Of a stretch of DNA of 48,563 nt, positions 5,745-13,162 are shown piece after piece; position 1 is the first letter of the stretch; the number at the start of each line of letters is the position of its first letter. This DNA is from Roseospira marina. Lineage in GTDB: Bacteria > Pseudomonadota > Alphaproteobacteria > Rhodospirillales > Rhodospirillaceae. The position numbers and the translations under genes are program-made. The DNA lies in assembly GCF_014197855.1 (NCBI RefSeq), contig NZ_JACIGJ010000022.1, positions 1 through 48,563 of the forward strand, given 5' to 3'. Under the pieces are notes generated by a model. It made no database searches, had not been told where the DNA came from, and worked only from the letters and a program-made list of their open reading frames with translations.

Positions 5745-8363
5745 ATGCGTGACGATATCGCCGCCGACGTGCGGCAACGCCTGATCCATGACTACAAGCT
5801 GCGCCCCCGGGGCGAGTGGCTGCAACGCGGCACCTGTCCGCAGTGCGGCGAAAAGGAGCTGTACGCCAACGGCACGGAACCCTGGGCGATCCGCTGCGGC
5901 CGGCTGAACAAGTGCGGGTTCGAGGCTTCGACCAAGGACCTGTACCCCGACGCTTTCGGGCGGTTGAACGAACGCTATCCCGCCACGTCCGAGAAACCCA
6001 ACGAGACGGCGCACGCCTATATGGGGTTCGTCCGGGGCCTGCCGGAGGCCGCGCGCGGTTGGTATCGCCAGGGGCGGTTCTGGCATCCGACCGGCGACCG
6101 CGCCACCGCGACCGTGCTGTTCGAAATCGCTCCCGACGTCTGGATGGAACGGTTCGTTGAGCCGGTGCGGGTGCGCGAGGACGACGGCGACGTCACCGTT
6201 CGCAAGCAGCACTTCCACGGCAAGTTCAAGGGTTTCGCGTGGGCACCGCCCAAGCAGCGCATTGGCGAGGAACTCTGGATCGTCGAGGGCTGCATTGACG
6301 CCGCCTCCCTGGCCTGCGCCGGGCTGTCCGCCGCCGCCACCCTGTCCGCGTCCAACTACCCGGGCGACTACCTGAAACGATTGGCGGACACGGGTACACG
6401 CCCGGTCCTGGTCTGGGCGTTGGACAACGACCCGGCCGGCCATCGCGCCATGCGCCGCCACATCGCCCGCGCCGAGAAAGACGGCTGGACCTGCCGCGCT
6501 GCCCTGGTGCCGCGCGACGGCCGCACGAAGCGCGATTGGAACGACCTCTGGCTCGCCGGCGCCCTGGCTGACGACAAACGGGACGACACCCTCGACCGCT
6601 GCCGCTTCCACGGCGACCTGTTCCGCGCCCGCTCGGCCAAGGAAAAGGGCCTCCTGATCCATCGCCGCAAGAGTGCCACCGCCTTCGGCCTCGACTTCGA
6701 TTGCCGCACATGGTGGTGGAAGCTGGACCAGGAGCGCCTGAACAAGGCCACCATGGAGGGGCTGTCCCGCGAGGCCGCCGAGGACATGGCCGCCGAGTGC
6801 CATGAGATCTGCAACTGCGCGGTGTCGTTCCTGTACTTCCAGCAGTCCAAGCTGACGGACGAAAGCTGGTACTACACCCGCGTGGACCTGCCGGACGGCC
6901 GCACGCTGAAGAACACCTTCCGGGGGCCGGACATCTCGTCCGCGTCGGAGTTCAAGAAACGCCTGATCTCCATCGCGCCGGGCGCGTTGTACAGCGGATC
7001 GTCCCAGCAACTGAACTGGATCGTCGGCCGCTACCTCCGCCGGATCCGTGTCGTCGAGACGGTCGAGTTCATCGGCTATTCCCGCGAACATGAAACCTAT
7101 GTGTTCCCGGACGTCGCCGTGCATCACGGCCGCGTCCACCGGATGAACGACGAGGACTTTTTCGAGGTCGGGCGCCTGTCGATCAAGAGCCTCAACGGCT
7201 CGCTCGCCCTGCACATCGGTAAGGCAACGGAGTACCGCGCCGACTGGCCCGATCTGGTCTACCGCGCCTATGGCGCCCAGGGCCTGATCGCCGCCGCGTT
7301 CTTCCTGGGCTCCCTGGTCGCCGAACAGATCCGCGCGGTCCACAAGTCGTTTCCGTTCCTGGAAATCGTCGGCGAGGCCGGGGCGGGCAAGTCCTCCCTG
7401 ATCGAGTTCCTCTGGAAGCTGGTCGGCCGCGTCGATTACGAGGGCTTTGACCCGAACAAGGCGACCAGTGCGGCCCTGGCCCGCAACTTTTCCCAGGTGG
7501 CGAACCTGCCGATCTCGCTGATCGAAAGCGACCGGGACAGCCCGGACAGCAAGCAACGGCAATTCGATTGGGACCAGATGAAGACCGCCTACAACGGCCG
7601 CGCCGTGCGGTCGCGCGGGGTGAAGAACGGCGGCAACGAGACCTATGAGCCGCCGTTCCGGGCCTCGGTCCTCATCAGTCAGAACGCGCCCGTAAACGCG
7701 TCCGAGGCCATCCTGTCGCGCATCGTGCATCTGCTGTTCGATTGCTCCGGCCACTCCACCGAGGGCAAGGAGGCCGCCGACGAGTTGTCCGCCTTGCCCG
7801 TGGAACACCTGTCCCACTGGCTCATCCTGGTCTGTCAGGCCGAAGACCGGATCATGGAAACCCTGCGCGGCCGCACCCCATTGCACGAACGCGCGTTGCT
7901 GGCCGATCCCGCCATCCGGTCCCACCGCATCGCCAAGAACCACGGCCAGATGATGGCCCTGGCCGAGGTGTTGTGTGACCTGTGCAAGGTCCCCGACCCG
8001 CGCCGCCAGGACGTGCTGGAGACCCTGCACACCGCCGCCACCCGCCGCCAGGACGCCATCGCCTCCGACCATGCCGTGGTCGAGGAATGGTGGGAACTGG
8101 TCGAGTTCCTGGACCCCGACGGCGACAAGCTCAACCACAGCCGCAAGCCCGAGCAGCTCCTCGCGCTCAACCTCAATCAGGTGATCCAGATGGCCCAGCA
8201 GCGCCAGCAGGTGTTGCCCGCCACCTCCGCCGACCTGAAGCGGCACCTCAAGACCAGCAAGAGCCGCAAGTTCCTGGGCATCAAGACCGTGAACTCCGGT
8301 CAGCACGGGGACTTCTACAACCGCGCCGTCAAGTGCTGGTGCTTCGAACAGCGCCCGTCCTGA
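5745..8363 (+). CDS. phage primase-helicase (zinc ribbon, TOPRIM, P-loop ATPase)
   Basis: An 872-residue replication protein with domains in the order expected for phage or plasmid primase-helicases. A zinc ribbon (CPQC at residues 31-34, then a second Cys pair before GF) comes first. A TOPRIM domain follows, with ELWIVEGCIDAASLACAG as the Glu strand and VLVWALDNDPAG as the Asp-x-Asp strand. A Walker A motif GEAGAGKSS starts near residue 543, with a probable Walker B ISLIESD near 590. It would synthesise primers and unwind DNA at the phage origin. Its length is normal for such fusions. It is the largest early gene and starts 25 bases after the Ogr-like gene. Confidence 0.83.
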   Translation: MRDDIAADVRQRLIHDYKLRPRGEWLQRGTCPQCGEKELYANGTEPWAIRCGRLNKCGFEASTKDLYPDAFGRLNERYPATSEKPNETAHAYMGFVRGLPEAARGWYRQGRFWHPTGDRATATVLFEIAPDVWMERFVEPVRVREDDGDVTVRKQHFHGKFKGFAWAPPKQRIGEELWIVEGCIDAASLACAGLSAAATLSASNYPGDYLKRLADTGTRPVLVWALDNDPAGHRAMRRHIARAEKDGWTCRAALVPRDGRTKRDWNDLWLAGALADDKRDDTLDRCRFHGDLFRARSAKEKGLLIHRRKSATAFGLDFDCRTWWWKLDQERLNKATMEGLSREAAEDMAAECHEICNCAVSFLYFQQSKLTDESWYYTRVDLPDGRTLKNTFRGPDISSASEFKKRLISIAPGALYSGSSQQLNWIVGRYLRRIRVVETVEFIGYSREHETYVFPDVAVHHGRVHRMNDEDFFEVGRLSIKSLNGSLALHIGKATEYRADWPDLVYRAYGAQGLIAAAFFLGSLVAEQIRAVHKSFPFLEIVGEAGAGKSSLIEFLWKLVGRVDYEGFDPNKATSAALARNFSQVANLPISLIESDRDSPDSKQRQFDWDQMKTAYNGRAVRSRGVKNGGNETYEPPFRASVLISQNAPVNASEAILSRIVHLLFDCSGHSTEGKEAADELSALPVEHLSHWLILVCQAEDRIMETLRGRTPLHERALLADPAIRSHRIAKNHGQMMALAEVLCDLCKVPDPRRQDVLETLHTAATRRQDAIASDHAVVEEWWELVEFLDPDGDKLNHSRKPEQLLALNLNQVIQMAQQRQQVLPATSADLKRHLKTSKSRKFLGIKTVNSGQHGDFYNRAVKCWCFEQRPS

Positions 8364-8392
8364 CGCGCGCCCCAAGGCATGGAGACCCCGCC

Positions 8393-8653
8393 ATGGTGTT
8401 GTCCGACATCCTTCTCGACATTGCCCAGGACGTTCGCCGCGAGGCCCTGATCGGCCCCGACGCCGACTCCCTGTTCCTGACCGCGAACCGTATCTCGGCC
8501 GCCGCCCTGCACCTGGCCGACATCGAGCGGCGCGAAGACCAGGACGGCCCAGCACCCGGGTCGGACCCCGCCGACGTCCTGGCCGTCGAAAGCCCGCTTG
8601 ACCAGCTCGTCAACGCCGTCCGCGCCGTCGAACGCCGGGGCACCGCGTCATGA
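8393..8653 (+). CDS. hypothetical prophage protein, 86 aa
   Basis: A small helical protein starting at ATG 8393 with GGAG at 8381-8384. No family is recognised. The sequence MVLSDILLDIAQDVRREALI, then SLFLTANRISAAALHL, predicts amphipathic helices. Its stop overlaps the start of the next micro-gene (ATGA). The conserved spacing and the overlap support it as a real gene of the early operon. Confidence 0.6.
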   Translation: MVLSDILLDIAQDVRREALIGPDADSLFLTANRISAAALHLADIERREDQDGPAPGSDPADVLAVESPLDQLVNAVRAVERRGTAS

Positions 8654-8751
8654 GCCTCTCCACCATGGTCCGCGAGGGCCTCGTCCTCGCCGGCCTGTTC
8701 GTCGTCCTGATCCTGTGGTCGATCCTCGGCCACGCCGTTTTGGAGTCCTGA
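8650..8751 (+). CDS. 33-residue single-span membrane peptide
   Basis: ATG 8650 overlaps the preceding TGA (ATGA) and the frame ends with TGA 8749-8751. The product begins MSLSTMVREG and continues with a hydrophobic stretch of about 17 residues (LVLAGLFVVLILWSILG), then HAVLES. This predicts one transmembrane helix. It lies exactly between two translated genes, three bases before GapR. Function is unknown; small phage membrane peptides can modulate host membrane proteins or superinfection, but nothing here shows that. Confidence 0.55.
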   Translation: MSLSTMVREGLVLAGLFVVLILWSILGHAVLES

Positions 8752-8754
8752 TCC

Positions 8755-9033
8755 ATGACCGACACCACCACCGAAACCGCCGGCACCAACACCAACGACG
8801 TCGGTGGGATCGCCGCTGACCAGCTCCGGTCCTTCATCGAACGCATCGAGCGGTTGGAAGAGGAAAAGGAAAACCTCACCACCGACATTCGCGACGTCTA
8901 CGCCGAGGCCAAGTCCACCGGCTTCGACACCAAGATCATGCGCCAGCTCGTGCGCCTGCGGAAAATGGACCGCGACGACCTGGCCGAACAGGACGAGGTC
9001 CTCGATCTCTACCGCCGCGCCGTGAACGTGTAG
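8755..9033 (+). CDS. gapR: GapR-family (DUF2312) DNA-binding protein
   Basis: The 92-residue product matches the DUF2312 family strongly: AADQLRSFIERIERLEEEKE, then DIRDVYAEAKSTGFDTKIMR, then LVRLRKMDRDD and LDLYRRAV. The Caulobacter member GapR forms a coiled-coil clamp on AT-rich, overtwisted DNA and assists replication and topoisomerases. The host chromosome probably has its own copy, so this is a phage-borne paralogue. Its place behind the primase-helicase suggests a role in phage replication or in steering host nucleoid structure. Residues 1-15, rich in Thr and Asn, form a disordered N-terminus. Confidence 0.88.
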   Translation: MTDTTTETAGTNTNDVGGIAADQLRSFIERIERLEEEKENLTTDIRDVYAEAKSTGFDTKIMRQLVRLRKMDRDDLAEQDEVLDLYRRAVNV

Positions 9034-9045
9034 GGGGGCGTCGTT

Positions 9046-9453
9046 ATGACCGTGCCTCCGGCGGCAACGCCCTGTCGCGCCCTGTCCATCAAGCAGCCCT
9101 GGGCGCACCACATCGTGTGCGGCCGCAAGGACGTCGAGAACCGCTCATGGAACACGGCGTATCGCGGGACGCTCCTGGTTCACGCCGCCCGGTCGACCGC
9201 CGAGGATCCCGACCTGATCCGACGCCTTGATCTGCCCTTGGGCGGCATCGTCGGCGCGGTCGACGTGGTCGAGTGCGTGACCGACCACCCGAGCCCCTGG
9301 TTCTTCGGGCCGATCGGGTGGGTGTTGGCGAACCCCAGGCCGCTCCCGTTCACGCTCTGTCGGGGTCGGTTGGGGTTGTTCACGCCCGACCTGACGGCCC
9401 GGCAATGGGAGACGATCGCGGTCGCGCTGACCGCCGGGGCCGGTGCGTCATGA
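9046..9453 (+). CDS. ASCH-domain protein
   Basis: A 135-residue protein with a clear ASCH fold signature: ALSIKQPWAHHIVCGRKDVE, then NRSW-N-TAYRG and LLVHAA. ASCH domains are PUA-like beta barrels thought to bind RNA or modified nucleosides, and some have amidohydrolase activity on modified cytidines. In phages they are common in early operons, but their job is not settled. The end overlaps the next gene by four bases (ATGA). Confidence 0.8.
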   Translation: MTVPPAATPCRALSIKQPWAHHIVCGRKDVENRSWNTAYRGTLLVHAARSTAEDPDLIRRLDLPLGGIVGAVDVVECVTDHPSPWFFGPIGWVLANPRPLPFTLCRGRLGLFTPDLTARQWETIAVALTAGAGAS

Positions 9454-9752
9454 CCGCGCCGGCGATGGTCCGGGAGGCTGTGCGCCTGTTCAACGAGGGC
9501 TGGCCGGCGACGGCGCAATTCTGTGCTTACGACGCCGGCACCAGCGCGGGCGAGGCCTTGGCTCCGCGGGCCGCCTGTCCGTTCGACAGCCAGGTCTTTC
9601 CCGCACTCGCCGCTGCCTGGGAGCGCGGCCGGAGCCAGACCATCGCCTTTCAGGCCGGCCAGAGCCGGCGCATCGATGGCGCTCCACGGCCCCGTCTTAC
9701 CCTTCGTCACGTCGGCGGCACCCACGCCGCCCACGCCCACCCCGAGGACTGA
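9450..9752 (+). CDS. hypothetical prophage protein, 100 aa
   Basis: The frame starts at ATG 9450, overlapping the ASCH gene stop. It ends at TGA 9750-9752, two bases before the methyltransferase start. Residues MVREAVRLFNEGWPATAQFC and the stretch AACPFDSQVFPALAAAWERG look globular and helical; the end is Arg/His-rich. No family is recognised. Gene packing supports it as real. Confidence 0.5.
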   Translation: MTAPAMVREAVRLFNEGWPATAQFCAYDAGTSAGEALAPRAACPFDSQVFPALAAAWERGRSQTIAFQAGQSRRIDGAPRPRLTLRHVGGTHAAHAHPED

Positions 9753-9754
9753 CC

Positions 9755-10486
9755 ATGACCGCCGCCCCGCATCCGACCCTGTGGCCGCATCTGGCGAGCG
9801 CCATGCTCGCCGGGTCCCATGCGTCCCTAACCGCCCAGGCCGTGGCCGCCGAATGCTACGAGACGCCGGACTGGGCCGCGCGCCGGGTCCTTGAGGTCGA
9901 GATCCTCACCCGCCGCGTGCTCGATCCCTGTTGCGGGACCGGCATCCTGTCCCGGGCGGCCCGCGCCGCCGGCTATGACGTCGGGTCCCTGGACCTGCAC
10001 CGGTGGGGCTATCCCGATCAGCACGGACAGGCCGACTTTCTGGCCGACCCGCCGGCCTGGATCGCATGGCCGATGTTCCGGGAGACCCCGGCCTACCTCC
10101 GCCACAACATGCCGCTGCCTCTGTCCGGCGTGAGCGTGTTCATGAACCCGCCGTTTTCCCAGGCCACCGGCTTCGTCGATCGGGCGTTCGCGTTGGGTGC
10201 CCGCAAGGTCCTGTGTTTCCAGCGGCTGGCATGGCGGGAAAGCCAAACCCGCCGCGCGTGGTGGGACGCCCGGCCGCCGGCGCGCATCTGGTTGTGTGGC
10301 GACCGCGCGCTCTGCTGGCGCTTCGATATCCCGCCCGAGGCCCGCACGGGCGGCTCCCCGACTGCCCACGCGTGGTTCGTTTGGGAACAGGGCCATCGCG
10401 GCCTCGAGGCCGTCGCCACGATCTGGAAGGACGGGCGGGAGCGCGTCCCAGAACCCCCAGACCACACACCAGGGGATCTGCCATGA
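9755..10486 (+). CDS. phage DNA methyltransferase-like protein (class I, NPPF motif)
   Basis: A 243-residue protein with an AdoMet-binding motif I (RVLDPCCGTGILSRAAR followed by GYDVGSLDL) and a catalytic motif IV NPPF, typical of N6-adenine or N4-cytosine methyltransferases. No target-recognition domain of usual size is seen and no restriction partner is adjacent, so it is an orphan enzyme. Phages use such enzymes to protect DNA or to time gene expression. ATG 9755 is chosen from gene packing; the stop overlaps the Bro-N-like gene (ATGA). Confidence 0.72.
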   Translation: MTAAPHPTLWPHLASAMLAGSHASLTAQAVAAECYETPDWAARRVLEVEILTRRVLDPCCGTGILSRAARAAGYDVGSLDLHRWGYPDQHGQADFLADPPAWIAWPMFRETPAYLRHNMPLPLSGVSVFMNPPFSQATGFVDRAFALGARKVLCFQRLAWRESQTRRAWWDARPPARIWLCGDRALCWRFDIPPEARTGGSPTAHAWFVWEQGHRGLEAVATIWKDGRERVPEPPDHTPGDLP

Positions 10487-10836
10487 CCAAAATTCTAACA
10501 TATCACGTCGGGTCAATGCCGTTCCGCGTCCAGAAACAGCAATGCGTGCCGTTGTTCGTCCTGCGCGACCTGTGCCGGATTCTCGGCTTCTCCGGCGAGG
10601 CGGACGCACTCCGGTACCTGAGGGACCACGCCGACGATCCGGACGATGTGGTGACGGGATGGATCCACGATCCGGCGGAGCCCGCCGAGTCCCCCTTCGT
10701 CGCGGTCGCCCTCTGTTCCGTTTTCGCCCTGTCCTGCGCGCCAAACGCCGTTGGAGCCAATCGGTTCGAGACCGTTCTGGTGACCGAAGCTATGCCCGTT
10801 CTCTTTCACATGAGGATCAAGGAGGCGGTACGATGA
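10483..10836 (+). CDS. Bro-N-like phage regulator
   Basis: A 117-residue protein with the pattern of the BRO N-terminal DNA-binding domain: FRVQKQQCVPLFVLRDLCRI, LGFSGEADALRYLRDH, then the C-terminal VTEAMPVLFHMR. It lacks the C-terminal domain of full antirepressors. It overlaps the methyltransferase stop and the next ORF6N start (both ATGA), so three genes are coupled. A part in overriding repression is a reasonable guess from family and position only. Confidence 0.55.
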   Translation: MTKILTYHVGSMPFRVQKQQCVPLFVLRDLCRILGFSGEADALRYLRDHADDPDDVVTGWIHDPAEPAESPFVAVALCSVFALSCAPNAVGANRFETVLVTEAMPVLFHMRIKEAVR

Positions 10837-11600
10837 ACTCCAGGTCCCTCTCCTCCGTTTCTGTCGAGGACCTTCGCCCCATCACCTACCGGGGCGAACC
10901 GGTCCTGACCACCGAACTCCTGGCCGAGGCCTACGGGACGGACCCAAAGCGGATCCAGAACAACCATGCGCGCAACGCCGACCGCTTCGTGGACGGCAAG
11001 CACCTGTTCAAGATCAGCGGGGAAGAACTTCGCTTGTTCCGGACCCGGTGTGACCCTCTTAAAGAGGGTCACACCGGCATCGCAATGAAGGCGCAGTCGG
11101 CCACGCTTTGGACCGCGCGCGGCGCCGCCCGGCACGCCAAGATGTTGGAGACGGACGCCGCCTGGGAAGTCTTCGAAAAGCTGGAGGATTCCTACTTCGA
11201 CCGCCGGCCGGAAAGCCGGGTGAAGGCCGACGCTCACCTGTTCGTCGGAAGTGGGGAGTACGTCGACGCTCGCCGCGTGCCCAACAGCGCCCGGTTCTGC
11301 GAAGAGGTCGCCCGCCTCGGCTATGAGAGCCCCAAGGCATTTGCCGCTTCGGCCGCCTGGACCGGCTCCAAGCTCTGGTACATCGAGCATGGCAACACCC
11401 TGCCCAGCAAGTCGGAGGACCTGAAGCTGTTGATCGGGCGCGGCTTCGATCTCCGTTATCTGCTGTACGGCGAGCGCACGGTCTCCCGGGCCGAACTGGA
11501 CCTGATCGCCGCCTACCGCGACGGCGACACCGCCGGTGTCCAGCGCATCACGGCCGCTCGGCCGCCGCGCATCACCGACCAGACCAACGGCGAGACCTGA
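10833..11600 (+). CDS. phage ORF6N-domain regulator (copy 2)
   Basis: A 255-residue protein whose N-terminal about 120 residues align closely with the gene at 1733: TTELLAEAYGTDPKRIQNNH, NADRFVDGKHLFKI and WTARGAARHAKMLETDAAWE are shared. The C-terminal part differs and has no recognised motif beyond a helical LLIGRGFDLRYLLYGE stretch, which loosely echoes the FDLKYWFWG of copy 1. ATG 10833 overlaps the Bro-N stop. Codons 71-82 contain a perfect 33-bp palindrome at the position where copy 1 has its own. Such proteins often act as antirepressors. Confidence 0.78.
   Translation: MNSRSLSSVSVEDLRPITYRGEPVLTTELLAEAYGTDPKRIQNNHARNADRFVDGKHLFKISGEELRLFRTRCDPLKEGHTGIAMKAQSATLWTARGAARHAKMLETDAAWEVFEKLEDSYFDRRPESRVKADAHLFVGSGEYVDARRVPNSARFCEEVARLGYESPKAFAASAAWTGSKLWYIEHGNTLPSKSEDLKLLIGRGFDLRYLLYGERTVSRAELDLIAAYRDGDTAGVQRITAARPPRITDQTNGET
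11045..11077. repeat. perfect 33-bp palindrome inside ORF6N gene copy 2
   Basis: Left arm CCGGTGTGACCCTCTT (11045-11060), central A at 11061, exactly complementary right arm 11062-11077. The centre is the first base of codon 77, the Lys of a Leu-Lys pair, the same place as in copy 1. Against copy 1, arm positions 4-7 and 10-12 differ and all seven changes are matched on the other arm. Confidence 0.95.
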
Positions 11601-11604
11601 CGCC

Positions 11605-11670
11605 ATGCCCCGCACACCCGCCACGAGACCGACCGAGGGCTCGCTCTGGACCAAAGGGGGACAGCCGTGA
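11605..11670 (+). CDS. possible 21-residue leader peptide before excisionase gene
   Basis: ATG 11605 opens a frame of 21 codons (MPRTPATRPTEGSLWTKGGQ, then P) that stops at TGA 11668-11670, overlapping the ATG of the next gene. It fills the otherwise empty gap. No ribosome site is obvious and the product has no recognisable feature, so it may be chance. Confidence 0.2.
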   Translation: MPRTPATRPTEGSLWTKGGQP

Positions 11671-11903
11671 TGCGCGTTTCGAGGGACATGTCCCGCTTTC
11701 CCGACTGGCCCCGTCTCATGACGGCCGACGAAGCGGCCGCATATCTGTCGATCTCGGCCAACACGCTGCGCACGCACGTCCCTATCGCACCGGTTCGGAT
11801 CGGCGGGTGCGTGCGCTATGATAGAAAGAAGCTGGATGAATACGCCGACGGTGACGCTTCCTCAGGGGAATCCGCCACCTGGGCGGACGAACTGTTCGGG
11901 TGA
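11670..11903 (+). CDS. AlpA/excisionase-like helix-turn-helix protein
   Basis: A 77-residue protein with a MerR/AlpA-type helix-turn-helix (LMTADEAAAYLSISANTLRT, then PIAPVRIGGCVRYDRKKLDE), as found in excisionases and phage AlpA-like regulators. AAAGGGGG before ATG 11670 serves as ribosome site; a GTG three bases earlier is also possible. It lies three bases upstream of the integrase, the classical place for a directionality factor. Residues after 55 are acidic and probably flexible. Confidence 0.72.
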   Translation: MRVSRDMSRFPDWPRLMTADEAAAYLSISANTLRTHVPIAPVRIGGCVRYDRKKLDEYADGDASSGESATWADELFG

Positions 11904-11906
11904 TCC

Positions 11907-12992
11907 ATGCCTGTCTACCGGATCAAAGGTATCAAGCGGGTGCGGAATCCAAGAACGGGCGCCTACTACCTGTATCACCGAGGGACGGGAAAGCGCCTGC
12001 GAGAAAAGGAGGGTACGGCCGCGTTCCTTGAGGAAGTGGCGGCCCTCGATCGGAACGCGGAGGATAGGCAGTCGGACCCGAAGGCGCCGGCCGGTACATG
12101 GGGCTGGCTGCGCGAACTGTACCTCGCCAGCCCGAAGTATGCCCAGCTCGCGCCGCGCACCCGCAAAAGCTACCGGGCCGTTCTGGACTATCTGGCAGAG
12201 CCCAACCCGGAGCGCCCCGGGAAGGGGATGGACCCGGTTCCCTTGGATCGGATCGACAGCCCGTCCGTCATGCGCCTGCGCGACGCGACGCACGACCGCC
12301 ATGGTTGGCGGCAAGCGAATCTGGTTCTCGCCGTGATTTCGCTCGTGTGGAATTGGGGGCGGCCCTATGGCTACGTCACGGGGTCCAATCCGGCCGAGAA
12401 GGTGCCGCGCATCAAGCGGCCGCGTGACAAACCCGCCGCGAACCGGCCGTGGACGGACGACGAGCTGGCCAGTGTTCTTGCGACGGCACAGACGGGTGTG
12501 CGTGAGGCCGTGGCGCTGGGGGCCTATACCGGCCTTCGCCAGGGCGATGTGCTGGCGCTGCCGTGGTCCGCGATCGAGGACGGTTGGCTCCGGTGCCGGC
12601 AGTCAAAGACCGGCGAAGAGGTTTGGATCCCCGTGCATCGGGACCTTGCCGCGATCCTGGAGCAGGCCGAGCGCCGCGCCACGGTGATCGTCGCCGGCGC
12701 GCGCGACCGGCGGCCGTACAGCGGCGATGGCTTCCGGACGCTGTTCTTTCGCCTGATCCGCAAGCTGGAGGCCGAGGGCCGCATCGGCCAGGGCCTGACG
12801 TTCCATGGTCTGCGGCACGGTCTCGCGACGCGGCTGGCGGACGCCGGCGCGGACGACCGTACCATCGCGGCAATCACCGGCCACAAGCAGGTGTCCATGG
12901 TGCAGCGTTACACCCGCACGGCCGACAAACGGCGCCGCGCCCGGGCGGGAATGGACCTGCTGGAAGGCGGCAAGCCAGAGGACAAGCCGTGA
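11907..12992 (+). CDS. int: phage tyrosine integrase
   Basis: A 361-residue tyrosine recombinase. The N-terminal part is the arm/core-binding region. The catalytic domain shows TGLRQGD (Arg211), HGLRHG (His-x2-Arg), GHKQ (His) and the nucleophile in QRYTRT (Tyr335). This is the complete R-H-R-H-Y set, so the enzyme looks active. It points toward a tRNA-Lys gene and ends 94 bases from it, as expected for insertion at the tRNA 3' end. Together with the AlpA-like gene it forms the recombination module of the prophage. Confidence 0.92.
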   Translation: MPVYRIKGIKRVRNPRTGAYYLYHRGTGKRLREKEGTAAFLEEVAALDRNAEDRQSDPKAPAGTWGWLRELYLASPKYAQLAPRTRKSYRAVLDYLAEPNPERPGKGMDPVPLDRIDSPSVMRLRDATHDRHGWRQANLVLAVISLVWNWGRPYGYVTGSNPAEKVPRIKRPRDKPAANRPWTDDELASVLATAQTGVREAVALGAYTGLRQGDVLALPWSAIEDGWLRCRQSKTGEEVWIPVHRDLAAILEQAERRATVIVAGARDRRPYSGDGFRTLFFRLIRKLEAEGRIGQGLTFHGLRHGLATRLADAGADDRTIAAITGHKQVSMVQRYTRTADKRRRARAGMDLLEGGKPEDKP

Positions 12993-13007
12993 ACAAACGG
13001 CCCTAAG

Positions 13008-13038
13008 TTTGGCAAATGTTCGGGAAAAATTTGGCAAA
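13008..13038. repeat. direct repeat TTTGGCAAA, candidate integrase/excisionase arm sites
   Basis: TTTGGCAAA occurs at 13008-13016 and again at 13030-13038, 22 bases apart, about two helical turns, so both copies face the same side of the DNA. They lie between the integrase stop and the tRNA, where arm-type sites of an attachment site are expected. Function is inferred from place and spacing. Confidence 0.4.
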
Positions 13039-13067
13039 AAGGGGCAGATAGGTTGACCTACCTGCCT
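13036..13067 (-). terminator. rho-independent terminator of the tRNA-Lys gene
   Basis: Read on the minus strand, GGCAGGTAGG, loop TCAA and CCTATCTGCC form a 10-bp stem with one A-C mismatch, followed by CC and a run of five T. It begins 20 bases beyond the tRNA 3' end, in the tRNA direction. It lies on the phage side, so the prophage would supply the terminator to the host tRNA. Confidence 0.65.
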
Positions 13068-13086
13068 CTTAACATATTGATTTAAT

Positions 13087-13162
13087 TGGTGTGCCCAGCA
13101 GGACTCGAACCTGCGACCCGCTGATTAAAAGTCAGCTGCTCTACCATCTGAGCTATGGGCAC
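13087..13162 (-). tRNA. tRNA-Lys (anticodon UUU)
   Basis: On the minus strand a full cloverleaf is visible. The acceptor arm GTGCCCA pairs with TGGGCAC, the D-loop has AGATGGTA, and the anticodon loop CTTTTAA has UUU at positions 34-36 closed by GCTGA/TCAGC. The T-loop is GTTCGAGTC, the discriminator is A, and CCA is encoded. Its 3' end faces the integrase gene, so it is the probable attachment target, with the last part of the gene restored by phage DNA. The identity elements and stems look intact, consistent with a working tRNA. Confidence 0.95.

Larger units (their letters stand above)
1..13087. mobile_element. P2-like prophage, right-hand part (left end outside window)
   Basis: Phage genes run without a chromosomal interruption from the window edge to a tRNA-Lys. 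The order is tail proteins gpU and gpD, a cargo gene, a CI-like repressor divergent from Ner-like, CII-like and Ogr/Delta-like genes, primase-helicase, small early genes, an excisionase candidate and an integrase. Tail gene order and the Ogr/Delta zinc finger are hallmarks of P2-type myophages. The integrase lies next to the 3' end of the tRNA, the usual attachment site for such phages. Head, lysis and most tail genes, and the other attachment site, would lie left of base 1. No broken gene is visible in this part, so the element may be functional, but that cannot be judged from a fragment. Confidence 0.88.

Noticed and set aside
5745-8363. frameshift or split in the primase-helicase
   Set aside because: The reading frame is continuous over all domains and the motif spacing is normal, so no break is present.
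5547-8555. 1002-codon open frame on the minus strand, opposite the primase-helicase
   Set aside because: Lies entirely antisense to a protein with clear zinc-ribbon, TOPRIM and P-loop motifs. The translation is Gly/Arg/Gln-rich low complexity without family features, as expected when high GC makes stop codons rare.
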